A program made the translations under genes and the position numbers. Shown piece after piece: positions 33,562 to 44,339 of a DNA stretch of 64,000 bases (position 1 is the first letter of the stretch; every line of letters starts with the position of its first letter). Below the pieces are notes generated by a model. The model worked only from the letters and a program-made list of their open reading frames with translations, did not search any database and was not told the origin of the DNA. The stretch comes from Anadara kagoshimensis (lineage: Eukaryota > Mollusca > Bivalvia > Arcoida > Arcidae), in the NCBI GenBank assembly GCA_021292105.1, contig CM037870.1, positions 24,915,916-24,979,915 on the forward strand, written 5' to 3'.

Positions 33562-35404
33562 TGGAAATCAAATCGTAAAGTATTACCATGTCCGAATCAT
33601 AATCCATATGATCAAATAATTGGTTCTGTAAGTTTCGTCAAAAGTCTTTTTGAATTTGTACCAAGATGTGAAATGTTCCAAGGAATTTGTTGTCAGACAA
33701 ATGACGTTAATGTCCATAACGGCAAAAGACGATTTGTTATGTGACGTCATTTAGGTAAGGTTTTCTTATCACGCTTACCGTTCTTGAACGAGGATATCGC
33801 TAATTGACGCTGCTGACGCCATGCCGAGACTTACAGACCTTATTATTGCATGCATAGAAAATACGAAAATGTGGCGACTAATATCATAATGGAAATATTT
33901 AAAATACATATATCTATTAAGCCGATTGGTTTAACTAAATTAAGAAAAATTAAACTAAAGTATTAAAATAAACGATTATGTTATAAAACATGTATGTGTG
34001 TGTACATGTAATAGTTTACGTAGAGATGTCATGAACATATTTTAAGGATATTTCTGGTAGTTGAAAATTAAAAAAAATGAAATGAAAATAAAATTCAGAT
34101 ACAATAGTGTTTCAGTTGCAAACACGGTGCAGTGAATATATTTCGATGATCAATCCACGATAACTCGTATATGTAGCGTTTATTTGAATACTCCATTCAG
34201 GGATTTTGGTGAATGCCTCGATACACAGTCTTTTTAAATCGAAACATCATATACATGAAACGAATTTCAAAGGCAAAATATTTTTCTCAAGAACGATACA
34301 AGCATTCATACATCGCACTTTGCAATAACAATATATATACATATTTGTTTTTAGCATTGGACAGGGTAAATTTTGAGCAAGGTAAAACACGTTGGTGCAG
34401 GAAGTATATCTTTGTTTCATTTCGTATTTGTTGAATTGCGGGGGTGGTGGTGCTGGTTATTTTTATTCAATTGCTTATTTGTTAATCATCCACGAATTTG
34501 CTGATTCAATAATAATTTTCGTAGTTTAATTATAACTGCATTCCAATACATCGGAGGACACGGGATTTATAACTTTAAATGCCTGTAAGAATTTATAATA
34601 ATAATAATAATAATAATACATGTAATAATAATAATGTAAGCCAACTGATCTACTTAATTTGCAAAAATTTGCAGAAATACAAATTATTGAAAAAAAACAA
34701 ATATAAACAAACCATTGATTAAACGATCTGTAAGAAAAACAGCATATGAAAGAATCATAAAAAGTTATATCTGAAAAATTCTAAAACAGCAGAGAAAAAG
34801 AACAAATTGAAATAAAAGAAGGTACTATTGGATCCAATACTGAGAACACCATTGAACGGGCAAACATTCTCATATTATTAGGATCTGCCCAAGTGAGATT
34901 TCAACCTAAGTGATTAGAGGCGATGTGATCTGTCAGACCAATTGGCCTCCGAGGTCCCGAAAAACAGAAAGGAATAAATAATGTAAATTACCAGTATCCA
35001 CAACAAATCATATATTACCTGAAACTAGTCCAAAGGCCTGTTGTATGCATTAAATACAAAATAAATCATTTAAAAAAAACGTAAACCGGCTACAGTGTCA
35101 CAATTATTCCTTAAGCATGATTTAACTGACCTGAAAACTGGGATTTTGATGCCTTAGAAATGTGTTAGTTTCTAAGAAATTTTCAAAAACAGGATGTCAT
35201 TTTAATCCATTCAAACATACGTATTTTTGCTCAACTGGTTTACTAGTGATATGAAATTTGGGTTTCCAAAACTAGATTCCCGATATGAAGACATTGCCGT
35301 GTCACCACTCCCAAAAAGCAAAAAAGTGAAATACATGTTATGTTTTTGTACATAAATAATCAATTATATTGCAAGGCATTATGGGATAAACAGATTATAC
35401 TTAC
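33562..35404. other. Intron with (AAT)n and a SINE head scrap
   Basis: An (AAT)n run lies at about 34588-34634. At 34905-34970 the minus strand has a tRNA-like stretch (GGTCTGACAGATCACATCGCC) that looks like a truncated SINE. No exon was found here. Confidence 0.4.
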
Positions 35405-35962
35405 AATCAAATATTGGTCGAAGAACTTCATCACGCATGGTCAAGAATGTATCTTCACTATCAATTTCGATGGCATTGGCTCCTTGTGACAATGCTATAC
35501 TCTCAACTTCGCCTCTTTCACGTAAGGAAACTCCTACTGGCACTATGTAAATACCAGACTGGATGGCTAACTCGGCTTCTTGCATTGTATTATCAGCATT
35601 GATGTCAGCAGAGCCATCAGTCAGTACATAGGCAATGTTTCTTACGTTGGATCGGTCACCGTTGCCATGGAACATACGCCTTCTCAAGGTGTTGAAGGCA
35701 CCGGCCATATTGGCACGCCCTCTGGTGTACGACACGGAATCAATTACTCTGTTGATAGTATCGGTGTCTCTGTATGCTCCCAGATGGAACTGCACCATTG
35801 ACCTTGAACTATATTTCATCACGCCTACACGAATGTCGCATACTTCAACATCCATTTCTGTTACAAGTTGTTCAGCATAACTCTTCATACGTCTGAAGGT
35901 TTCTCGTCCAACTGTGTTTGATGAATCCAGAACAAATACAACATCAGCAGGCTCTCCACATC
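35405..35962 (-). CDS. Exon: VWA9
   Basis: 558 nt, phase 1-1; complete VWA in one exon. Starts CGEPADVVFVLDSSNTVG. The MIDAS is altered: DSSNT instead of DxSxS, and the threonine loop is GRANMAGAF rather than GSTNTAGGL, while the acidic loop LTDGSAD is kept. Metal binding is doubtful. Ends DEVLRPIFD with a GTAAGT donor. Confidence 0.9.
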
Positions 35963-36201
35963 CTGAAAAATAATATAAACATTGATAAAAGATATTTTGG
36001 TATTGTTGCGACTGCTGTGGGCGCCATCTTGTTATTGTACGTATACCTATCTAATCAGTTTTTCAGCACTGCAATATCTTGTCGTTACATATAACAAGTA
36101 GCATTTGTTGGCCATTAAATTATTAACATTGGTAAATGTAATCTCTTTCTCTTACTCTTAGCATCCTGTGTCAGTTCAGGCTGCTACACAGTCCAATATA
36201 A

Positions 36202-36216
36202 TACTCTCTCTCTCTC

Positions 36217-36253
<37 letters not shown>
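36202..36253. repeat. (CT)n microsatellite, one interruption
   Basis: CT run with a single AT break near 36220, 48 bases from the donor of EGF1. Confidence 0.9.
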
Positions 36254-36255
<2 letters not shown>

Positions 36256-36300
36256 AGCACCACTGCACATCCTTATATAGAATGCATTTTTGATACGTAC

Positions 36301-36413
36301 GTTTATCGCAGTTTTCGCCATGGAATCCTTCGTACATTGACAAATATAACTTCTCAGTCCGTCTACACACCGTCCACCATTCTGACAAGGATTTGGACTG
36401 CACATATCAGTGT
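36301..36413 (-). CDS. Exon: EGF domain 1, with a one-base frameshift
   Basis: The first part reads DMCSPNPCQNGGRCVDGLRS then YICQC. The remaining EGF signature YEGFHGENCDK is present in the next frame. A single missing base between 36334 and 36335 explains this, and the exon is 113 nt where all three other EGF exons are 114. With the indel disregarded, phase 1 is kept at both ends (AAA C joined to GA of VWA9). Sequence error or true lesion cannot be told apart here. Confidence 0.8.
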
Positions 36414-36608
36414 CTATTGGGGAAAAAAAGAAAGATGGAAACATTAATTTTTTGCATATATGAATATATATACACGTATATGAAGTTTTTTTTACCACTA
36501 GATATTCATTTTTGGGCAATTTGGCGGTCGAGATTCATCTCCTTTTCGTAAGTACCGTGTTAAATGTTCGTCAGATCTGCACTGTAGTTACTTTTCAACA
36601 CATATATA

Positions 36609-36789
36609 CAGTCAAACCTGTCTATAAAGGCCACCCAAGGGAACGAGTAAAAGTGACCTTTATGGGCAGGTGGCCTTTAAATACAGGATCAAATAATACG
36701 AATAATGAAGAACAATTGGGATACAATTCTACTGACCTTTATATGCAGGTACCCTTATATAGAGGTGGCCTTTAAGACAGGTTGGACTG
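36609..36789 (+). mobile_element. MITE-like element R3
   Basis: CAGTCAAACCTGTCTATAAA at the left and the inverted TTTAAGACAGGTTGGACTG at the right, flanked by TA on both sides (36607-36608, 36790-36791). 181 bp, no coding. Intronic between VWA8 and EGF1. Confidence 0.75.
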
Positions 36790-36912
36790 TACCTAAATGG
36801 TTTTGGGAATTAATTGAAATATTATATAGATTAAAACAATCTACATGCTTTTCGATGTTTTGGGTCGTATAAAAAATCCTTAGATACTGTTTTAATATGA
36901 TAAGATGCTTAC

Positions 36913-37161
36913 CGGTACATAATGGTGCAACAAGTTTATCCTTCAAGCGATCCAAGGCACCAAAGCTTTCAACTCGGATTAAATTTTCAGTGATGGGAGG
37001 CGATGTTAGTCCAATCAATTCGGAACTTCTGTCAGTGAAACCAATGGCAACGGTTATTATGGAAACGCCATCACGTTTAAGCATCCTAGCTTCCGGTATT
37101 GTTTCCAAGTGGTTGATGTTAGATTCACCATCGGTTACTATGACAATAACATTTGGCACAT
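36913..37161 (-). CDS. Exon: VWA8, second half
   Basis: 249 nt, phase 1-1. Encodes VPNVIVIVTDGESNINHLET through ITVAIGFTDRSSEL to LKDKLVAPLCT. The acidic MIDAS loop (VTDG) is intact. Joins DRPN of the first half. Confidence 0.9.
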
Positions 37162-37479
37162 CTGGAAATAGTTAATTAAATCAATTGTATTTTGAGCATG
37201 TTGATTTCATATTGATTTCGAAACTACATTCGAGAATTCAGGTACATGCCACAAAAAGTTGAAATGGTTTGGTGGAAATTTCGGAAAACCCCTACATGCG
37301 GTTACCAGCTAAGTTAAAAACCTTCAAAGCTATGTATCTACATGCTTGCTGCAGACACAAAAGTGAAGGAAATATTAAAAATATAAAATTTAGTATTTGT
37401 TACCAATGTTAGATATTGTTTGGAAGATTATTTTTTTAACGACCTGTTCGAATTCATTGAATGATTGCGGATTTATGTT

Positions 37480-37765
37480 CCAATCAAGAATCGAATATTT
37501 TACTTATTTTGAGAAGTCATCAGCTAAGATGGAGAAATTTTGTCCTGTGCAAAGAGCTCTTGGCAATAGGGCTCTTTAGCGTGCTATGTCTACATGGCAT
37601 TGTCTCTTAAGGTCTATTCAGAAGGACCCACGACTTTTATTTCTAAATGCCAATGCTTGGCGAAAGAATAGTCACTGCCTTTTTTCCCAAGTCTTTGTTA
37701 TACCCTTCTTGAGTTTGATTTACGACCTCCCGCAACTACCAACTGAACTACTATAGTTCAGGTTA
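37480..37765 (-). mobile_element. SINE R1, diverged copy
   Basis: Shares CAATCAAGAAT, GAAGTCATCAGCTA, GGTCTATTCAGAAGGACC and CCAATGCTTGGCGAAAGAAT with 39212-39518. The tRNA-like end is worn. Lies in the intron that splits VWA8. Confidence 0.6.
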
Positions 37766-37847
37766 TGATGTTATGAAAAATACTTCCGAAATGGACTTCT
37801 TTTTATTTGAAAAAGTACACTGAATCTTCTATAAATATAGTGCTTAC

Positions 37848-38162
37848 TTGGTCTATCACCATTTGGTTGGAAAAATTCAGTTCGGGCGAGTCTAAGGGCG
37901 GCTGCGGTATGTGTTGATCCATAGACGTATCGAACTTGAGTCAGTGCTCGTTCGATGTCCCTCTTATTATCGTATCTGTCCAGTCGGAATTCCGTACGTG
38001 CATTATCGCTGAAGGTTATTACACCAATACGGTAATGTCCAGTATCAATGTCCAGTTCATCAACAGTGTTATAAGTAAAGTTTAGGACATTGTAGAAATT
38101 ATCTCTTCCGACACTGCCAGATGAGTCCAGTATAAAAACTATATCACCAACCGACGAACATT
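37848..38162 (-). CDS. Exon: VWA8, first half
   Basis: 315 nt, phase 1-1; has no ATG-initiated frame and is easy to miss. Encodes CSSVGDIVFILDSSGSVGRD through YRIGVITFSDNA and YGSTHTAAAL to NGDRP. MIDAS DSSGS and the threonine loop are intact. The acceptor (TAATTTAG) and the GTAAGCA donor are good. Confidence 0.9.
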
Positions 38163-38780
38163 CTAAATTAAAGTAAAAAATAATCGTAATAAATACAAAC
38201 CAACGATCAATTTAGCAGAACGTAAAAGCAAATAGTTAAAAACACTGACATGGTATTTTTCATATCACCAACCGATTTGCATTTTAAATTAAAAAATAAT
38301 AAAGAAATCAAATTGAATACTGATTCCAAACAAAAATATTCTGAAAATAACATCAACAAAATACGAATTTGATAGACAACATATTTGTGCTTGGTAAAAT
38401 AATTTCCAGCAAACAATTAATCTATATATCAATGGCGCAAACTGTGCACCATTGCATGCTGATATGTTTACACCAATATCCTTATAAATTAGATGGGGTG
38501 CATGTTCTTAACCAAGAAATGAATATATTCTTCACATATTCTCTATCAACTTCTTTGTTATGTAGTGATTTTGGAAGTGGAAAGAAAAGATTAATAAAAT
38601 AGAAATAAAATAATATAATAATTATAATGAAATAAAAAATACATGTAAACAAAAAAAAAATAAAAATAAAAACAAGATACATCATTCAGTTACTTACTTT
38701 CTGGTCTTTGAAGAGAAAAGATAGATAACGTAAAAACCAAAAACTAAAAAAACCAACAAAATACATCATTTATTACTTAC

Positions 38781-38870
38781 TTTCTCCTGGTTTTAGTGTA
38801 GGATATGTAGGGGCTGGTGTAGTCGGTCTGGGTCGTCTTCTCGGCCATTGTCGAGGTGGTCGTTCTGGCA
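38781..38870 (-). CDS. Exon: Pro/Arg/Thr-rich linker between VWA7 and VWA8
   Basis: 90 nt, phase 1-1. Encodes PERPPRQWPRRRPRPTTP then APTYPTLKPGE, a basic, proline-rich spacer likely extended and O-glycosylated. Related in its PxxPPRxWPR core to the 51-nt exon at 40972. Confidence 0.82.
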
Positions 38871-39211
38871 CTACAATAGAAAATGACAGAGGGTAGAAGT
38901 AACATGATGTTTGTTATGAACGTAGGTTCAAGATTCAGTTGTTCAATAACCAAATGACAAGTGAAAATTCAAAATGCCATTTTAATAGTCATTAATTATA
39001 TTTTAACTTATGAAGCTTTTCTGTTTGATAATACCAATTGTCTTTACTTTTCAACAGAAATTAAAAAAAATATTACATTCTACACAAGATACAAAAGTTA
39101 GTTCACTAACGTTCACTACGCAACAAAGAAAAAAAATGAAACTTAATCATTATTCTAGTATGTGGCTAATATCAGAAGTCATAGAACATGAGTTGAGTAA
39201 TGGTCCCAATC

Positions 39212-39518
39212 AAGAATATTTCACTTATATCGAGACGTCGCCAGCTATAGGCGAAGGTGCAAAAATTTTGCCCGTGTGCTGCACTGATGGCATTATACAG
39301 CAGGGTTCTTTATCGTGCCAAGCCCACCCTGGCATGGGACCTCGTTTATTTTAAGTTCCCATCCGAAAGAACCATGACTTTCATTCGTAATGCCGAGTGC
39401 TTGGCAAAAGAACAGTCACTACCCACTTTCAAGTCTTGGGTCAAACCCGACCGGGGTTCGAACCCAGAACCTCCCAATTACGGTGCGAGCACTCTAACAA
39501 CTTAGCTACCGCAGTGGT
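39212..39518 (-). mobile_element. tRNA-headed SINE, family R1, best copy
   Basis: Minus strand: head GCGGTAGCTAAGTTGTTAG with B box GGTTCGAACCC, body with TTGGGTTTGACCC, and the 5'-most plus-strand end at AATCAAGAATATTTC. Inserted in the intron before VWA7's downstream linker. Confidence 0.75.
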
Positions 39519-39818
39519 TCCATAGCATATGACTTTTATATACTTTTGTGTAATAATGGTCCAGTGCATGTATTCGTTAGCAAGCTAGTTTAGTCATTCT
39601 TAAATATCAGGTCAAGGTCATGTCATACCTTTTATGACAGTCGGCCGAAGAAATTATGAGAAATGGCCAAGACACGATTTAAAACAGACAGACAGACGAA
39701 CGAACTGGCAGACATATCCCCTCAAACTAGTTTGTGGGAAGGTATAAAAAGGCAGTAAATTGGTTAACACATTTATCATTACTGAATTGTTTAATTTCGG
39801 AAAAATTGTAGAACTTAC

Positions 39819-40406
39819 TTTTATGAAGCTTGAAGTCCAACTGACCGGGTATTTCCATGAGATCACTTTCCCTTCGGACAAGGAATCTGTACTCCGATAA
39901 TGGATGAGAGGCAACCTCGTCAATCTCATTTGTATTATCAATATCTATACCGATGACGTAAATACCAATACCGTCATTCTCTGCTCTTTCTGCTGCTGCC
40001 CATGCGTCGTTTGTACTAAGACTCTCTTCATTTCCGGTGAGGAGCAAAATGAAATTTCTGGCGTAATCTCTGTCGCCTTCACTACGACGGAACATACGGG
40101 TTCTTACTGATTCCAATGCTTTGGCTGTATTTGTTTCTCCGGGCTGATATTGTATGCGTTGGATAGCGGGGCCGAGTCCGGACTGGGTTAAATGGTCATC
40201 AAGGTTAAACTGTGTATTAGCGTATGTGCTATACCTCATCACGCCTACTCGGAATTCTCCACCATCTACATTAAGTTGTTTAGTCAGCCGCTTAACAAAG
40301 TTAAGCATCCACTGATATATCTCAGGGGTTACGGAAGAGTCCAGAACAATTACAAGATCGTAACCAGTAGGTTTTGGTGTTGGTGTGGTAGGTGCCATAG
40401 TGGTTG
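39819..40406 (-). CDS. Exon: VWA7
   Basis: 588 nt, phase 1-1. Opens with a Thr/Pro stretch (TMAPTTPTPKPTGYD) before the domain LVIVLDSSVTPEIYQW. The MIDAS is altered: DSSVT, and the acidic loop reads LLLTGNEES with no aspartate; the threonine loop GETNTAKAL is kept. Closest to VWA6 (QWMLxFxKRLT, QLNxDGGExRVG). Ends QLDFKLHK. Confidence 0.9.
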
Positions 40407-40644
40407 CTGAAAAAGACAGCGAATTAAGATAATAAATCAACAGAAGGAGAAGTACACAGTTTCGTATTTAATTTGAAAGAGCTTAAGGTATGTGACAGAT
40501 GTACTGCTTATATTTTATTCACATTCCCAAACATTATTGAATGATGATTTATGAAGAACTCTCAATTTAAGCTTGGTTTTCGAAAAATAAGACAAGATAA
40601 TCGCGAAAGGTTAATCTTTCCGATATTTCATAAATCAGTATTTA

Positions 40645-40838
40645 CAGTCAATCATGTATATAAAGGCCACCCGAGGAAGCCAGTAAAAGTAGCCTTCATG
40701 GGCAGGTGGCCTTTATATACAGGTTCAAATGATATGAATAAAGAACAATTTGGACACAATTCTTCTGACCCTTATACGCAGGCGTAGAAAGTGTACTGTG
40801 TGTGAAAATAGAGGTGACATTTAGGGCAGGTTCGACTG
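40645..40838 (+). mobile_element. MITE-like element R3
   Basis: CAGTCAATCATGTATATAAA at the left and GGCAGGTTCGACTG at the right; same interior words (GGGCAGGTGGCCTTTA) as 36609. The right TA is mutated. Intronic. Confidence 0.65.
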
Positions 40839-40971
40839 AAATTGTAAACTAAATTATATCATGGAAATACCTCCCTCATATGTCTCCCGCTTCGTTAAGT
40901 TATCACATAAACCACAAATGCGCATTTGAAGAGTAACATTCATTTTGTATTAAAATGTACAATATACTCAC

Positions 40972-41022
40972 TTGTAAGCCTAGGTCTGAGACGTGGCCAA
41001 TCTCTTGGTGGAATGTCTGGCA
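40972..41022 (-). CDS. Exon: short proline-rich linker between VWA6 and VWA7
   Basis: 51 nt, phase 1-1. Encodes PDIPPRDWPRLRPRLT. The acceptor (ATTTTCAG) and GTGAGTAT donor are good, and split codons fit both neighbours. Confidence 0.8.
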
Positions 41023-41060
41023 CTGAAAATAGATAACAAGATATTACTCATTAGACATTA

Positions 41061-41420
41061 CTGTGGTGTAATGGATAAGACATCAGTCTACAATTCCAGG
41101 GTCTCTCACCACTATGAGTTCGATTTGCGCTCAGACCACAAGTGGGAAAGTTGATTTTCTTTGCTGTTAGCCTTGACTGATTCAACTGGAGTCAGTATAA
41201 TGTCACAGGGGGAGTGGTACGCTTGGTGACTCGGTGAGCTAGCATCTTTAAATCGCCCTAAGTGCACGCTGGTACAAGGCACACCATGAAACAAACTCGC
41301 ACTTTACATGCATACACAAACTTGTCCATAGATTAATCCATAGAGATTAATAAAATAGTTCTCGTCGCGAGTAGCTGAAAAATTGCTGATGCGACGTTAA
41401 GCAACATTCAACAACAACAT
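41061..41420 (+). mobile_element. tRNA-headed SINE with 12-bp target duplication
   Basis: CATTAGACATTA flanks both ends (41049-41060 and 41421-41432). The head has GTGGTGTAATGGATAAGAC (A box) and GAGTTCGATT (B box). The tail ends with GATGCGACGTTAAGCAAC then CAACAACAAC. Direct evidence of insertion by retroposition into the intron. Confidence 0.85.
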
Positions 41421-41689
41421 CATTAGACATTATAGAGGAGAAATTACTTTAAGCTTATGTTAAAAAAAATTGAAGTTATCGCTATGTTAAAGCAAGGACT
41501 CCCGAACTAGCTTACTTTTTGAACAGTGAAATTGATGTATAAATAACATTCTTGGAATAAGAAAAGATTGACTTTTGTCAAAAAAGGTTGTCTTTTTGGT
41601 TGAAATATGAAGCATTGGTTTTAATTGACATGTGGTTTTTATATAAATATGGTAGTTACTGCAGGGTGGAGTGAAGTAATAGAGTGATG

Positions 41690-41862
41690 TTTTTGAGGCA
41701 GTCAGTTCTTGGATGGTGGAGGAGACCGGAGTGCCGCCCAGAAAAAAAACCCCACCGGCTTTCGAAAAAGATCTCATCCGAGTGTTATACAAACCTAGGT
41801 TTTGAAAGACACTGTGATCAGTGAGTGCAAGCTCTAGACCACTCGGTCAACCAGTCTCAATA
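41690..41862 (-). mobile_element. tRNA-headed SINE fragment
   Basis: Minus strand: GACTGGTTGACCGAGTGGTC like a tRNA head, then the body motif CGGCACTCCGGTCTCCTCC, similar to the CTCCGGGAAC motif near 6345. Ends not defined. Confidence 0.5.
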
Positions 41863-42289
41863 ATTAGGCATAACATATTAAAATGATAATTTTTTAGTTT
41901 AAAAATCTTTGTTGGTATTATTTTAATAAACAATTACAAAGCATAGATTAATAGTCAATAATCTAACCTAAGGAACTGATAAGTTCTGTAAGCTAGTAGT
42001 TTATATACAAGAAAAGCAAGATGTTATAATAAATAATTTTTCATGTACTTTAAAAGGACCAAGTGCTCAACAGTACAAATATTTCATGTTATCAGAATTC
42101 AGAAATTGAATGACATATGATTATGTAAACCATTTTTATCCACGTGCGATTATTTTTCGTGTTTGTCGAGGACAAAATAATTGCTAATGTTAATCGTCGC
42201 GAACTTGTTTTCAAAATGGAAACATTAATGTCAAATATTCAGCTACAGCCAATATCGCGAGACGTTATAGTCGTGAAACTGTTTATTTG

Positions 42290-42490
42290 GAGAAACGCGA
42301 TAATCAATAGTCGCGAAATGGTTGTGTTAAGGGAATAGCGAAAGTCAATAGTCGCGAAATGGTTGTGTTAAGGGAATAGCGAAAGTCAATAGTCGCAAAA
42401 TGGTTGTGTTAAGTGAATAGCGAAAGTTGGTAGTCGCGAAATGGTTGTGTTAAGGGAATTGCAAAGGTCAATATTCGCAAATTGCTTAAG
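42290..42490 (+). repeat. 41-bp tandem repeat, about 4-5 copies
   Basis: Units contain AATAGTCGCGAAATGG then TTGTGTTAAGGGAATAGCG. The first two copies are almost identical and later ones decay. CpG-rich (TCGCGA) in an otherwise AT-rich intron. Confidence 0.85.
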
Positions 42491-42587
42491 AGAATCGCGA
42501 GTGTTTAGCCGAGAATAAAAGTTAAGTTGGTTTACAGTAACCGATCAGTGATTTCCGAACTAATTTTAATCTCGAATTCACACTTAC

Positions 42588-43151
42588 TTCCTCTAATAAC
42601 GGTGTCTAAACGTTCTGGTATCTTCAGTAGGTCACTTCGACTACGAACTAAGTACTGATACTGTGACAGAGGATGGGTTGAAGTCTCGTCTATTTCACTG
42701 GTGTCGTCTGTGTTGATACCAACAACAAAAATACCAATATCTTCATCTTCTGCTCTTTCAGCTTCCCGCCAAATTTCGTTGGTGTCAAGACTCTTTTCGT
42801 TTCCGGTAAGAAGCAATATATAGTTTCTTGCAAAATCTCGGTCTCCTCGTTGTGGTCGGAACATCTGTGTCCTAACGGTTTCGAACGCTTTGGCTGTGTT
42901 AGTTTGTCCGGGTCTGTGTTGAATACGGTCAATGGCTGGGCGGATACTTCTCTGGTTTAGATGGTCATTTAGATTAAACTGTACGTCTGAGTTTGTGCTG
43001 TATCTCAGTACACCAACTCTGTATTCTCCACCATCTATGTTCAGTTGTCTTGTCAAACGCTTACTGAAGTCAAGCATCCACTGATACGTTCGCTGATTCA
43101 CGGATGAGTCCAAAATAATTACGAGGTCGTAAGCAGAAGGTTCGGGGGTCG
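42588..43151 (-). CDS. Exon: VWA6
   Basis: 564 nt, phase 1-1. TPEPSAYD leads into LVIILDSSVNQRTYQW. The MIDAS is lost (DSSVN; acidic loop LLLTGNEKS), the threonine loop GQTNTAKAF is kept. Pairs with VWA7 as a diverged sub-family that follows the near-identical VWA2-5 block. Ends IPERLDTVIRG with GTAAGTG donor. Confidence 0.9.
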
Positions 43152-43704
43152 CTATAAAAGAAAAATGAATAATTCAAATACAATACTATGTGTAATTTTC
43201 ATATTCTGCGAAATATCATATACAATTATAAATGAAATCACAATATTTACTCAATGAAAATTGCATGCAAATTCATGCTTAATGAATTAACTTATTGAAA
43301 AGTAATCTAGAGTAATTTCAGTTGAAAAAAACTGCCGAGAATTATTTAAAACTATATGCAATATCTTCACAATCTGAAAAAATGACAAAATACAAAATGA
43401 ATTTAAAAAAATAATCTTATAGGTTTAAGACAAAGTAAAACTTTATATTACTACTTAATTTATCTCAATAAAATTTAAGGAATCTTAAATTAGCACATAT
43501 CCGCTTTATCTTGTAGCTATAAATATTATATTGTAAATAAGCGCAATTTTTTGGCACTAAAGTTAGTACAATTACTAATTATCTAATTAAAATTTCAATT
43601 TACAACCTCAACTGATTTTCATTGATAGAAAATACAATAATATTTAATTTTTTAACTCTATTTAAGGTTAACCAAAGATATAGATAAAAAAATGTGACAC
43701 TTAC

Positions 43705-43716
43705 GTGGTTGTGTTC
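43705..43716 (-). CDS. Micro-exon of 12 nt (linker)
   Basis: TTTCTTTCAG, then GAACACAACCAC, then GTAAGTG: strong splice sites around 12 bases. Phase 1-1, and the split codons produce PERG-TQP-P-TPEPSAYD, a smooth Pro/Thr linker into VWA6. Tiny, so it could also be a chance pair of splice sites. Confidence 0.55.
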
Positions 43717-43915
43717 CTGAAAGAAACCAATAAGAAAAAAAAATTAATGAAGTTAATTTTTTATATCTTTTTAACTAAAGCTTCATGTAGTCTGAAAGTT
43801 AAAAATCACTATGTAATAAAATTGTATGATGATACATACCATACACCAGACTAGAACTGTTGAACAAAATGAACAAAAATGTATATAGGACAAACAATAA
43901 CAACACACATAAAGT

Positions 43916-43917
<2 letters not shown>

Positions 43918-43970
<53 letters not shown>
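43918..43970. repeat. (CA)n microsatellite
   Basis: Uninterrupted AC run of about 26 units, about 200 bp from the micro-exon. Confidence 0.95.
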
Positions 43971-43972
<2 letters not shown>

Positions 43973-44339
43973 TGTTTGATTGCCATTCAATCTTTACCCT
44001 TATTTCATATTTTCTCACATATCTTGTATCATTTAATCTACAGTTAAGCCCTCCTGTTTAAGCATTAAGTACACCGTGATACTTACCTGTTAGACAGATG
44101 CATGCGCTGAAAAAAAGCTATTTCTCTCACAGTTAATAAATTGACACTTTGAAAATTTCCTTTGGAACATGCCTGAACCCATATTATGAGGATTTATTTG
44201 CTGTTTTAAAATAACAAATAAAGGCATGTGGTTTGAAATATAGACTATTTATGTCTTTCACATCATCTACGATTCAGTTATCCAACAACAATGATGATAT
44301 ATGCTAATTTGTAACAGAATGACACACATTTACACATTC

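Noticed and set aside
38690-38712. 8-nt exon candidate before VWA8 (ACCAGAAA)
   Set aside because: It breaks the reading frame that the neighbouring exons share without it. The sequence looks like a partial duplicate of the 38781 exon end.
43783-44061. Cys/Val and His/Thr repeat frames on both strands
   Set aside because: They are translations of the (CA)n microsatellite.
44079-44113. 20-nt exon candidate between TTTTTTTCAG and GTAAGTATC
   Set aside because: Length breaks phase 1 and it contains an in-frame TAA.
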